This document shows positions 51,502 to 63,000 of a DNA stretch of 64,000 bases, piece after piece. The stretch's first letter is position 1, and every line of letters begins with the position of its first letter. The stretch comes from Acridotheres tristis (Eukaryota > Chordata > Aves > Passeriformes > Sturnidae), in contig CM072899.1 of assembly GCA_037013685.1 (NCBI GenBank), positions 3,961,479 to 4,025,478 of the forward strand, given 5' to 3'. The position numbers were made by a program, and so were the translations under genes. The notes under the pieces were generated by a model. That model was not told where the DNA came from, ran no database searches, and saw only the letters and a program-made list of their open reading frames with translations.

Positions 51502-52320
51502 GGCTGGGGAATGTCCTTCAGTGGCTCTGGAGTGAATAACTGAGTGCTGTGACCAACTCTCAGCTCACTGCCAGCTCCAAGGCCTGGCACTCCACACCTC
51601 GCGTCCTGCTCGGCTGGAGTCCGTGCACAGGCTGGCTGTGTCCGGTTCTGTGCCCAGGTACGAGCGGTCAGGGCAGGTGACACCACAGTCATCACTGGGA
51701 GGCGGTTGGGTTCCTTCCTTGGTGACCATGGAACCCATTGCTTGGGTTGTTAGCAACGCCAGAACCCGTTGCTCAGGGCTGGCATCGCCCTGGGCCGTCC
51801 CTGCCATGGCGCTGCCTGGCAGCTCTGTGAGCCCATCACATGCGTCAGGGGCTGCCCCTGCCCACCCCATCCCCTGTCTTGTGCTTCCCACCAGCCCCCC
51901 AGGCCTCCGCCGTGTCTGCCCAGGGCTGTAGATTCCTCTAGGCTGTGTCAGATATCTCTGGGCATGCTTGGCCAGAAGGTTCACTGGGTAACACCTCATG
52001 GTGCCCTTGGAGTTCTGTTACTGCAGGCCATCCCTCTAGGCTGGTGCTTTTCCCAGTATCTCTTCCTCTTACTTCACATGCTTCAGTTCTTTTTCCTCAT
52101 GGTGTCTCTGCTGGATTTCACAGGACCGGTGATCTCCAGGTGCCTTCTCTCTTCTTGCTTGTTCAGATAAAGCAAACCTTCCTGCTCCTCCACCTACTGC
52201 TGCCTTGCAGTTGTACCTTGTGTCCTTCCTGAGGCCGTGAGCCTGCAGTCGGGGCCTGGAGAGATGAGCCCAAGGTTGGGAACAATTGCTGGTTGTTTGG
52301 ATCAGTGCAGTGAAGCCATT
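51502..52320 (-). promoter_or_regulatory. Putative 5' flank and promoter region of the TOPORS-like gene
   Basis: This GC-richer stretch lies between exon 1 and the upstream direct repeat. No TATA box is obvious. A CCCCAG sits directly before the exon 1 ATG, so a further non-coding 5' exon cannot be excluded, although its pyrimidine tract is weak. Open frames on the plus strand here (for example 51769-52170) show no recognisable domain and are probably chance frames in GC-rich DNA. The transcription start cannot be fixed from sequence alone. Confidence 0.35.
51746..51757. promoter_or_regulatory. RFX/X-box-like motif upstream of the TOPORS-like gene
   Basis: GTTGTTAGCAAC consists of two facing RFX half-sites (GTTGYY and RGCAAC) without a spacer. 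It lies about 245 nt upstream of the exon 1 ATG on the gene's strand. A further half-site (GTTGCT) lies at 51769-51774. The surrounding 51.6-51.95 kb is CpG-richer than most of the window and could be the promoter. RFX factors drive ciliary and spermatogenic genes in vertebrates; such control here is inference from one motif. Confidence 0.35.
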
Positions 52321-52915
52321 CTTGATTTTATTTTATCTGGTAGTTTATTCCTAGCCTAAAGCTGGTCTTTCGAGTGAATCCATGAGCAGATTTGTGTCCA
52401 GCCTAGGCCATGCTGAAAGGAGCACTTCTTCTATGTGACTAACCACAGTACCCAGGGGAAGAAAAGTAGTAAATTTTGGTTATTCTTTTATATCTGATAG
52501 CTACCTAAATGGCGTTTCTGATAAAGCTCTGCAGTAGATATGTGAAACTAGTTTAGTGCTTTAATGTGCAGGCAGGGTCCAGGAGCTGAGTGGTGCAGGT
52601 CCTTGGTGCAGCAGCGAAGTGAGGCGAGGGAAAGGCTCCTTAGAAGTGCAGTTGTGAGTGAGTAGAGAGACATGAAGGAGTCAGGTAGTGGGGACTCAGT
52701 GAGAGGACTCTTCCCAAACCATAAGTGTACTTGTATCCTGATTAATTATGGTCCTGACATTGTTTTTAGCAAGCCTCACAACTTCACCAGTTTTAAAGAT
52801 CTGAGTAAGTTCTAAGTCTGTTCCCATGTGTTTCATGAAGCTCAGTTAGGAGATTCCTTTGCAGAAAACTTATAGAACTTTATATCCTCCTCCCTTTGTC
52901 TTCTTTGGGACGTGT
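52321..52915 (+). repeat. Right direct repeat (copy B) flanking the TOPORS-like module
   Basis: This is the partner of the 49222-49690 repeat, in the same orientation. Homology runs from GATTTTATTTTATCTG through AAGCTCAGTTAG to the TCCTCC-containing end. An internal block of about 165 nt (near 52665-52835) is absent from copy A, being either an insertion here or a deletion there. Relative to the gene's direction it lies upstream, while copy A lies downstream, as expected if the gene sits in one unit of a former tandem duplication. Confidence 0.85.
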
Positions 52916-55900
52916 GGAGAGTTTTTAAGGCAGGTTGGTGGGATAAGCTGACCCTAGAGAGCTTCTGCCCACAGCCCAGGGAGACAAACTGTAGTGATCC
53001 AGCCATGTCTTGTGGAAACCTTGGCAGATCATCAGGATCAGGAAGTTTGTGGTCTGAATCTATATTGAGATCTGCTCCTCATCCTGGCAGAGGGTGAGCC
53101 TCTCCTCTCTTCGTGCTCTCATAGGGAATGGCATCCTTTGTGCCTCACCAACCTCTGAGTCATTCTCAGAGGCAGAGATGGCAGGAAAAGGAGGGAACTG
53201 TCTTACTTTGCTCCTTGCTGCCCAGGTTGGCCTGCTACCCTCACCACAGCTTCTCTCTAGCCTTGGGTGAACCCCAACCCACAATGGGACAGCCTGAGAT
53301 TGCAGGGCTGCTGCCACTCTCCTGTGCAGAGCTAGGGGTCAGCAGGACAGCTCCTGCCTCCATCTCTGAGGCTGTGGGTGAGATTTTTTTTTTTTAATTT
53401 GGTTGTTTTTGTTTTTTTAATTCTTTGGTGGTTGCTACTTCCTCTTGCCCAAGATTTCTTAGCCAGCGCTCAGGGAGAACTTGCCTTAAACGGGAAGTGT
53501 AACCAAATCCATTGCAAATTAGCAGTTAAACTGACAGAAGGACGTTGGAGTTTTTAGTTTTTGCGTTTTAAAGTTGGCCAAGTCATGCTGTGGATATAAA
53601 AGGATTGTTCTTCACACTCTGGCATGCTGGGCGAGGAGGCTACTGTGGTATGTCCACACAACGTGGCTGAATGTGGCATAATCTGGTTTGAAATACACTT
53701 GCTGACTTTCTTCTCCTCTGTCTGAATTAATATTGGGGTTTTATGAGAACAGAGAGCAAAATGCATCATGTCCTCATTTTTCCGACAGCTGACACACAGA
53801 GATGCCGTTGTTTAGGAGAAGGCCACTCACCAATCCATCCCCAGCCATGTGGAAAATGTTAGCGGTGCTGTATCTTGGATACAGTACCTCTATTTTCCAA
53901 AGAGATGAACACTGTTAAGTGTATCTTTCTGCAGAAGCTGAGCCTCCCTTTAGGATTCTGGGATCTCTTTTTCTGATCTCTTCTTTCCTACTGAGTGCTG
54001 ACTGAGGTATTTCTGGGGTAGGTGCCAGGGTTGTTCTCTCACTAATGATTCATGTGCCCTTCGCATGTTGCTCTGCAAAATGACATGTAACAGCGTGTAC
54101 CCAGTATTCACGTTACATTGGCTTGGCTCTCCAAACATGTGCTTTTGCTTTCATCTCGGAAGTTGTGCCGCTCCAGTAGATTTGTGGTGCTGCCATTGGT
54201 AGAAGTTATTCAAATGTTAATTTTTGGGGCCGCTGGTGAAGTGCCCAGTGCTCTGCTGTGTCACAGTTTCTAAAGATGGCATGTGGTGCTCTGCAAAGGG
54301 ACCCTGGTGCTGAGCACATAGGACTGTCAGGCACTTGGCTCTGAGCTCTGATGCTGCATGGGAGCTCCTTTGCTATTCCTGCGCTGTCAAAAAGGGGTGA
54401 TGAACCATACTGTGAGAACTGTACGTATCAGGCTCCATGCAAATAAAACCCCTCCTAAATACAGATCTCAGTGCAAGTCAGCAGCGAGCAGCCAGGAGGG
54501 CACAGGTGGGGGTTGTAGAGCCCTAGCTTGGGCCAGGGATCCCCCTTGACTGCAGATTGCCTAATATGTTCCTAATAGAGTTGTGGCTTTTCCAGAGTAG
54601 ATACAGCATGTGCAGGGAGACCACAGATTGAATTCCTGGAGACCACTAGAGAGCCATTAGCTGGTAATAGCTTTCAAACTGTCCTGGGGTGCTGGTGGAG
54701 TGCGTGTCTCGCTCACCTTTGTGTGTAACACTTTCGAGTTTATAACGTTTTTCTAAATGACTCAGTAGCGTGTGCTAGGCTTTTGGTGGCCCACTTGAAA
54801 CGCTCTTAGAAGGGTTTGCTTTTCAGAAAGAGGTAAGTGTTATCCTTAGAAATTCAGGCTCTTTTTCAGGGTAGTAACGTCTCTTCAGCCTGCGTGTTTA
54901 ACATATGACACATGCTAGCCGGTCCATTGGGCTCTTCCAGGATTGCAATTCTGTGTTGCTGCAGAGGCATTAGAAAAGTATAGAACTGTACATATGGCAA
55001 AGATATGCAGTCAAAGTATGCTCCATAGCTGTGCTAGATCAAGACCCAAATTGAGGAATAAAGGTGGATTCTGGAAAGCACCGTTCAACTTTTCTTACTC
55101 TTTATGTTTTAAAATCCAGATCATTCAGAGATACATAAAGCCTTTAGGAACTTTCAGAGTTCATAGTGAGGAATCAGTTCTAACAATAAAATCTAGGAAA
55201 AAGAGGCACTTCTATTCTTAACCTGTGATTTGTCCAGTACAAGTTTCTGTTCTAGAAAATTTCTTTCTTCTAGGAAAAAGAAAATACCTTCAGAGCCCCC
55301 CTTTGTCCACAAAATTTATGTCCTCAGTGATCCAGACAGTAAAGCTCCATGAAGATCTATGTTATTTGAGAAGTACTATTAAAAATTAATCCAATTTTCT
55401 ATTCTTCTGGTGTAAATAAATGACAAAAAAAAACAGCTTGAAATCAAAATGGCCACTTTCTGAGTTTTATGCAGAATAAAAGGCTGTTTATCCTTTCCGC
55501 TTTATTTTAAGCCGTGGTTTTACTATTCAAGAAACAAATTCTAATCAGCCACCGTATCAGACAAATGGGAGCTTTAGTGAGAGGTTCGTATGTTGGGAGG
55601 GAGCACTAAGATTCTCATTATAGTGCATGTCTGAATAATTAGTAGGACCACTCTGCACTTTTTTTTGGCAATAAGAAGAAACTCTCCATTCAGTGCAGCG
55701 ACAGACTGACAGGAGCATCGAGCAGTGCAGTCATTAGTGTGTGTCTGCCATCAATGTCATGTTACGGTGTCAAATTAGTTAGTGCCCCCTCCGGAGCCAA
55801 GCTGGACCTGCAAATTATCCTCCTACATCCCAGGAAACCGTGTTTGCTAAACCTCAGATCAAATGGGAACAAATGATTAACATGGCTCATAAATTAACTA

Positions 55901-58900
55901 CTTTACAGGCTTATAACTTTTTACAAGTAGATAATAGAGACAGAATTTTTAGGACTGTGTTGTTTACTTCAAAGCTGTGATGTATTCTGGTTTTAGGTTT
56001 TTTTTTTTTTTTCTTTTCCTATTTGTTGTAGATAGGTTTGCTTTTCTCTTAGGGGATAAAAAAAATTGTATACAGCCAAGGAAATAATGTTTAGAAAATC
56101 TAGTGTCCTAAAGGAAGCAAATGTAAATCCACTGAAAACAATATAATTAAGTTTGTTATCTCATTGCCCGATAAGTCGCTGACAATAGTCTTTCTTCTTG
56201 TAGTGGCAGTTGTTCGTTAATGAGTTCACCAATTAAGTTTGAAAGATTACAGCCTTTGCCAAGAGGATTTATCTGTTTAAAAGCATTATATTTTTTGTGA
56301 TACATTCTTACCATATTGTAAGCCTCTTTGTTAAAGAGGTATAAGACTACCTCTTAAACACATTAAATCCTATTACAGGCCCAAAAATAATTTTACAATC
56401 TGTTTACACATTAGCATCTACAAAACTGTAACAAATCTGTCCAGAGATGTCTGTTTTGAGAATAGGATGCTAACAGATAGTGCACTCTCTTGAAGCTGGA
56501 TTGCCCTTGTGAAACGAGTGCTTTTTTGCTGCAGAATAATTGTTTTATAATGATTTATGACTATGCAAATAATATTCTTTTTATATCTCCTCCTTTTTAA
56601 ATCTCTTCTCAGCTGCGTTTTTTAACCAATGCAGAAATAGTACTGAATTTTTAGTGCTCTTTTATAGCTTTTGAATCTAAAATAAACTGAAAAGAGTAAG
56701 TTTTGTGCTTTCTATATATTAAAGTCTTGTTCCCCCACATGCAAGCTACTGTTACCTTTCTTTTGTACCTTCAAGGGGGTGAGTAAGCCTTGATGTCAGA
56801 GATCAAATCAGCATTTTGGAAAGGGCCTAGCATGCAAAAACGTGCAAAATATATCTATTCATAAGAAAAGTCTGAAAATGCCAGAGGTTATGCTCAGTTT
56901 ATCTGTCAGCAAGTTTAACTTTAAAGTAGGTGGTAGTCAATTTAGTAAATACTTTACTAATACTGTAACTATAAGGAACCATGAGTGCAGTCTCAGCATC
57001 CTGACCTGTGCACGTTTTAATGACTCTGCTAGGGAAACATACTGTACTGCAGATTAGCAATAACATTTAAAACACAAGTAATTTCTGCAGGAGGGTTTGC
57101 TTGTGTACAGTCATAGTGAAAACAGGAGAGAAAATCGTGCTCTTTAGTTAATCCTGGGAAAGAAAACTTCTTGTTGTTGCTTATATATCCAGTGAACTTG
57201 GGCACATCCTGTTCTGAGTAATACTTGTATAGATCTGTGGACTTTATCAGGGATAATCCTATGACATTGGTTTTTTTTGAAGTCTCAGTGCTTCTTTCCT
57301 GGGTCTTCCTTTTCCCCCTCCAGCATGCTCGTTGCAGTCCTTTACATGCAACTGAAGGAAGAGGCAAGAGTGATTTCACACATCAGAGCTGCCCTAAAGC
57401 TCGTTGCTCTGAATTCCTTGTTGCCACACGCCTGCAAACCTGCTCCTGGCACAGAGCCCTCTCCCTCCAGCCTGGCCCATTCCCTGATGATGCCCCAACT
57501 TCCAGAAGCAGCAGAGCCCCACAGGCAGGGTGGCAACACCTTGGGGTTTTTTAAAGCCTGATATTTCCCTGTCACTTTGCCTTTCTCTGTGAAGTCAGGC
57601 CCTGGGCAATGCATTTCCCCTGGATGGTTTCCCAACCCCTCTTAGGAAACGACAAGGATATTTGCTAATATGATAAACCAGCTGGGAACTGCATCCCCAG
57701 TTCAATCCTGCCTTAATGTTTCTCTTCACTTTCTTACATGTAAAGTGCCTGCTGTGAGCTGGTAGCTCATAGCTGAGCAGTTAATAAATGTGATATATCC
57801 CCAAAGCATTGCACCAGATGCCCAACAGCAGCTCTAAATCAGCAGGGCTGCCCCAGATCTGCCACGGGTGCAGGGCTCTGGTTCACATCACCTTGAAAAG
57901 CTTAAAACTCTGAGGTTCTAGAAGCAGAGTTAAAGGTGGGACTTCGTGTTTCACTAGCCACCTTATTGTGGCTTAAATATTACTTCATTGGAAATAAGAC
58001 CACCCACCACCTCACACATGCTGTGTATGCTGCTGTCCTACATGTGCATTTAGGGGAATAATGAAATTATACCTGTGGGATAGTGCTACTTGGTGCCTGG
58101 TTAGCAAGACAAAATTACACTCCTGGTTGTGGAGAAAAACTTCGTAAATTAAATATACTGTGAATTGCCTAATTGTTGAGGAAAACATGAGAGGTTTTTT
58201 TCACGTCTTTGGCCTTTGTCAAAATCTCGAAATACTGAGTGCTTTCCTTCCCCCCCCCCCCAGCACAGTTGGTACTTGGTGAGAAACACTGCTGGATGCT
58301 TCTGTGGATCTGTGATAACTGGGTTGATCTGGAGCGCAGTGGGGTTGCCTCCATCACATCGTGGCTGTTGAACTGTCCCAAGCAGCCCTCTTTAGTCTGC
58401 AATTTCTGAGGAAGCTGCTGTAGTCCCAAATCAGACTTTTTCTTCACTTCCAGTCCCCCTTAACTTCTTGTGTCTTTGCTCCCTTCCTTACCTTCACCCA
58501 ACCACATAATTGCTTTATATTGCTTTAACACGCCAATCTGTGAAACTGCTCCATTTTCTCAGTTATTGGGCTATTTTCCTTGTTCTTTTGCGATAGAAAT
58601 CCTAAGAGATTGTGCCTTTTGCACAATAGCAGATTTATGTTTAAGGAAACTGGCAGTCCTTGGAGAATGGGAAGTCTCTTGTCTTTATCCTTGGATGATG
58701 ATACTGAAGAAAGGATTTCTAGTACCAGTAGGCTTGCATGTAGGCATGTAAAAATGATGCCAAAAGCCTATTTGATCTAAATACATGTATTCACAAGTGT
58801 GGGGGGGAAAATGCTGATTCTGATATTGAACATTGCAGTCTGCTTTGTGTTCTAACCTAAGTGGAGCAAGCTGGCTTAAATCATCAAATATTTTTGAACT

Positions 58901-59865
58901 CTGCATGGAGGCGGCTGTTGTCTTACAGAGTGAAGGCAAAGCTGACATGTACTGGCATGCTCGGAGCAGACTTTATAGCACTGAATAAGGATCACATCGT
59001 ATTTAAATCACAACAGGACAAACCACCCAACCTTGCCTACCCTTGGGAGTGGGGAACACCCCTGGCACTTCCTTTTAGGGTGGGAAAGCTCACTTCCAGA
59101 TACGTCCCAGGTACTGATAAGGAACTTGGAAGCTTTAGTTAAACTGAGTTAATCATGGTTGTTTTCATTTTTATAGTACATGTTGATGTGTTTGCAGTGA
59201 CACCCTCTACTATTTTTTCTTTCATGCTGTTTAAAAAGAAAAACCAAGAAAACAATGTCCTGTTTGCAGTGAACAAGAGCTTGAGGGTACAGCATAGAAA
59301 ATTGGTTGGAATTTCTGTCTTGGGAAAAACATGAATTTTGTGCTGGGTTTTTGATACTGAATGATCAGGTTCTGTTTTTATTAAAGCAAAACATATATAT
59401 TGTACAAGGATAAGTGTTATATTTATAAACACTTCCCTGGCTCTATGAGCTCTTGTTCCCTTTACAGAAAAAGCTGTTCATGCTGCAATAAAAATACGTA
59501 CATTTAATTCTTAAGGAGAAGGTTTATGCATTTTACTCCTGGTTCACAAAGAAAGTTTTGCTGAGCAGAAACCTGCAGTTCCTTTCAAAGCAGCTGCATG
59601 AATTTACATAGAAAATACAAACTGGCACAAAGAATAAACTCTTCATACCTGGAAAGGTCTCTGGCGAGAATCCATGTTTCAGGGATATCTCATTCAGAGA
59701 GATGGTATCTCATTTGGAGATGTTACAGTGTGAGCACAGGGCATTTTCCTGTGCTGTCCTTTTGATTTTCTTAGACCAGTTCTAACTGTGTTTTTGGAAA
59801 GTTAAAAGTTGCAGCACATGCTGGGACTGCAAAGCCTGCTAGTTATGTAGTGGACAATTAGAATT
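52916..59865. other. Non-coding stretch, no gene recognised
   Basis: Apart from the enhancer-like block at 55.6-56.7 kb, I see T-rich runs (53384-53395), a C11 run at about 58251 and unremarkable sequence. No exon could be supported. Confidence 0.55.
55600..56700. promoter_or_regulatory. Candidate conserved non-coding (enhancer-like) block
   Basis: This stretch lacks recognisable repeats apart from a T15 run (55998-56012). It is dense in homeodomain- and TALE-type sites (TGACAG, TCAAATTAG, CATCAATGTCATG, several TAAT cores) and has a CTCF-core-like GTGCCCCCT at 55782-55790. Its texture resembles vertebrate developmental enhancers. Conservation cannot be measured here, so the call is tentative. 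Confidence 0.3.
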
Positions 59866-60015
59866 ATCAAATCATAGAATGCTTTAAGTTGGTAGCTCAA
59901 TTTGTTCCAACCCTCTGCCATGGGCTGAGACACCTTCTATTAGATCAGGTTTCTCCAAGCCCCATCCAACCTGGGCTTGAACACCTCCAGCGATGGGGCA
60001 TGATTCATCCGCTTG
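59866..60015 (-). mobile_element. CR1 LINE 3' fragment, inverted
   Basis: AAATCATAGAATGCTTTAAG is followed by TTCCAACCCTCTGCCATGGG, TAGATCAGGTTTCTCCAAGC and AACCTGGGCTTGAACACC, all CR1 3' blocks in reverse complement. It is 5'-truncated and non-coding. Confidence 0.85.
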
Positions 60016-63000
60016 TTTGAAAATAGTATTTCTGTGTGAAAATCCATGGGCAGGGTTAAGGGAAAGTCAGTGGTGTTTCAGGTTTGATGGCTGCTGTGCT
60101 GGTGCTGGTGTGGGGAGCCCTGTGAAGTGACCCTGCTGGTGTGGCACAGCTCATCTAGGTCTGGGTTGGGACTGGCTGGGACCAGCTGCTGTTTCAAGGT
60201 TGAGGGAAGGACACGTTCTGGGCTGAACCCTTTTCTCCCTGTGCTCCAGTTGTGTTTGGATGAGGCAGCAGCAAGGCTGCAGGTGGGCACAAGGATGGTG
60301 CTTAGTGCTATCCCCAGGAGTGGGTTGGATCCAAGGTGCCTGAACAGCCCCTGCCCAGCTCCTGATGCTGACAGTTACACATTTTTCAGAGAGCTGGTGG
60401 CAAACCTTCAGCTGCTGGTGAGTTTGCTGCCTTCACCACTGGCTTTGGTCTGACCACAGGCATGAAGAAAATGGGTGTCAGGCATGAGCCAACGGCTGGA
60501 GGAACCTTGGGTAATCCTTCTGTAACCATGGGCAGGAGCGTGCTGCCCATGATTTGTGAGTTCCTCTGCTTTGAAAGCACCCTGAGCGTGACTATACCTA
60601 CTTTAACACAGGGAATGGGTTTTCCAAGCCAAAGAGTCAGTGTGACCTTTGATGGGTTCTATGAAATGAGTACAGAAATTAGGAAGAAGCAAATCCTGTG
60701 CTGAACTGAATGTCTCAACTGAATGATCCTTCAGTGGGCATGCGGGACCCTGAAAGCCAGCAGAGAGACAGCCTGCACAAAATGTTTCAGGCTAACTTAC
60801 TTTGGGTTAACTGGTATGACAGAATGATGAATGCTGAGGTTTTGTGATGCAGCAATTGCACAAATGTTGAAATGTTAATTGTGTGGGCTCAGCTGCCTCG
60901 GGCTGGATGTGCTGTCCCTCAGACGTGGCTGCCCCAGCAGCTGCCAACCCAGGGACTGGAGCTTGGCACGGGCAGTGTGGCTGCTGGGGAGGAGCTGAAG
61001 TGTGTGCTCAAGGCTGTCTTGACCCTGTTAAAATGGTTTCTAGCTTGCTTTTCTTTTCTTATGTTGCAAATGTAGACCAGAGCAAACTGTCCTACTTGTT
61101 TGTGGGCACCACGTCTACCTTTATGCATTGTGTGGATGTGAAGAAGCAAGGTTAGGTAGTCCCATGTTTTGATCCAAGTGCCTTGACTTTGCAGATGACT
61201 ACACTGGGCTCTGCAGCAGTGCTGGGAGCAGAGTTCACTTTCTGCAGCTCTGCAGTGGGAATAGTGTTCTGAACAAAGGTTAGAGGCCATCTGTGCAGGA
61301 GGCAAGTGCAATTTAACGTCAGCTGCATGGGATAGCAGGACTTTTCTGCAGGCTGTTGACTATTCCCAGCTTTAAAAATCAAGTCCTGTGTAATTTGCTT
61401 AAAGAGATGGAATGATGGAAGCTGACCTCAGGCCTCTTGTTTCTCTGTTATTTCTACTACAAGATCATGCTTCCCACCCATTTCACACATGTGAATGCAT
61501 AGGTTTGAACACACAGAAACAGACAAATTCACATGCTATCTTGAGGCACCTTTGGTCCTTTCTTCTGTTGTTTCCTCCATTTGGGGCCTTAGGGGAGGTA
61601 TGATGAGATCTGTTTAGCAGTAAGTCCGTTAATTATAACTCCTAAATTAGAGCATCAGTGCAGAAGCATCACTTTCTGATTTGGATTAGAAAGCCCTTCA
61701 TCTCAGCAAAGCACAGCCAGTTGCAGCTGATAGCAGAGTGCGCTGAGATGCATCAGATCAAAGTGATGCACTTCATGTGTGATGCCAAAATGGCTAATGA
61801 ATTACTCAGACTAAGATTTATTTTCCACTACATATTGATGCTCTTGAAAGATACTATCCAAAGCCATGAGTTTATGTTTAAACTAACCTGCTGGTTTGTC
61901 TTTATGTTTCACCAAGAGGCTCCTCCATGAGTGTCCAACTTTAAATTTAGTTCAGCCTGGTGTAGTCCTTCCTTAAATTCTGAACCTGGTAGAAGTTTAT
62001 TCTTGGGGTGGGACTAAACATGTGAGCTTTAATCCAGAGTGTCTGTATTTCCCTGGCTGTGTCCAGAACTGCTGGCCCCATGTATATTTGCACAGGAGGG
62101 TAACAGATAATGTCTCACTCTCATCTTTACACTCCCTTCCCTCCGCTCTGCCCTTCTACAACCACCCTCCTTCTCAGTTTCCCATGTCAAGGACCTCTCC
62201 CAGAATACCTCTGGTTAATTTTTGCTTGTTAGAAGGTCTCCATGTGACCTCAGGATAATGAGAAGGCACTGAAGAGCATTACACAGCTTGCTAAACAGCT
62301 TCTGACTCTTTCTCTGCTTTTGAAAAGAGGTTTTGGGGACTGCAGGCCATGATATGAACTAAGCTGTGAGTAGGGTGATCTTTTGCTGCTTTTTTGCTTC
62401 TGTGCCAGGGTTATATTATGCACAAACAAATCCAGGCTTCTGGAAAACTTTTAGGCTGTAGATGTAAGGGTAAGAGATGTTAAGAGAATCCACCTGGCTT
62501 GGCATGGAGCCATAAAAAATAGGAGGGCCATGTGAGAACTGAGTTATCAAGACTTCCTGTTTCTAGCTTCCTTTATACCAGGATTCAGTGGCCAGTGGTG
62601 TGGCCATGTACATAACACAGACTTTCCACAGTTGTCTTCAGTTGCAGTTTGTCTAAAAATAGGGTAAGACAAAGCACCTATGTCTGTTGGGGTGGAAGCT
62701 TGACACAAGTAGGTGAAATGGCCTGGCTGTGTACAAAGATACAGAAACAACTATTTTTGCCTTCAGGACTTGTTGGGCAGAAAATAACTCGGTCCTACCA
62801 AAGCTGGGACATCTGGTACATGAAAGTGTTTTGTAATGAATTGGAAATGGCATTACTGCAATATATATAATAACATGGAGATGGTGGTGCAGTATGGTGT
62901 GGGGAACTTGTGTAGAAGATAGAAAATGTCATGGTTTTCACATACATTGTAGAAAAGAGAAAATAACTTCAAGTGTAAAGGATATGGAAATTCAGTGAAT

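Noticed and set aside
49222..52915. The direct repeats as LTRs of an endogenous retroelement
   Set aside because: No TG...CA termini, no primer-binding site or polypurine tract, and no gag or pol frames inside. The interior holds a spliced gene and a CR1 fragment.
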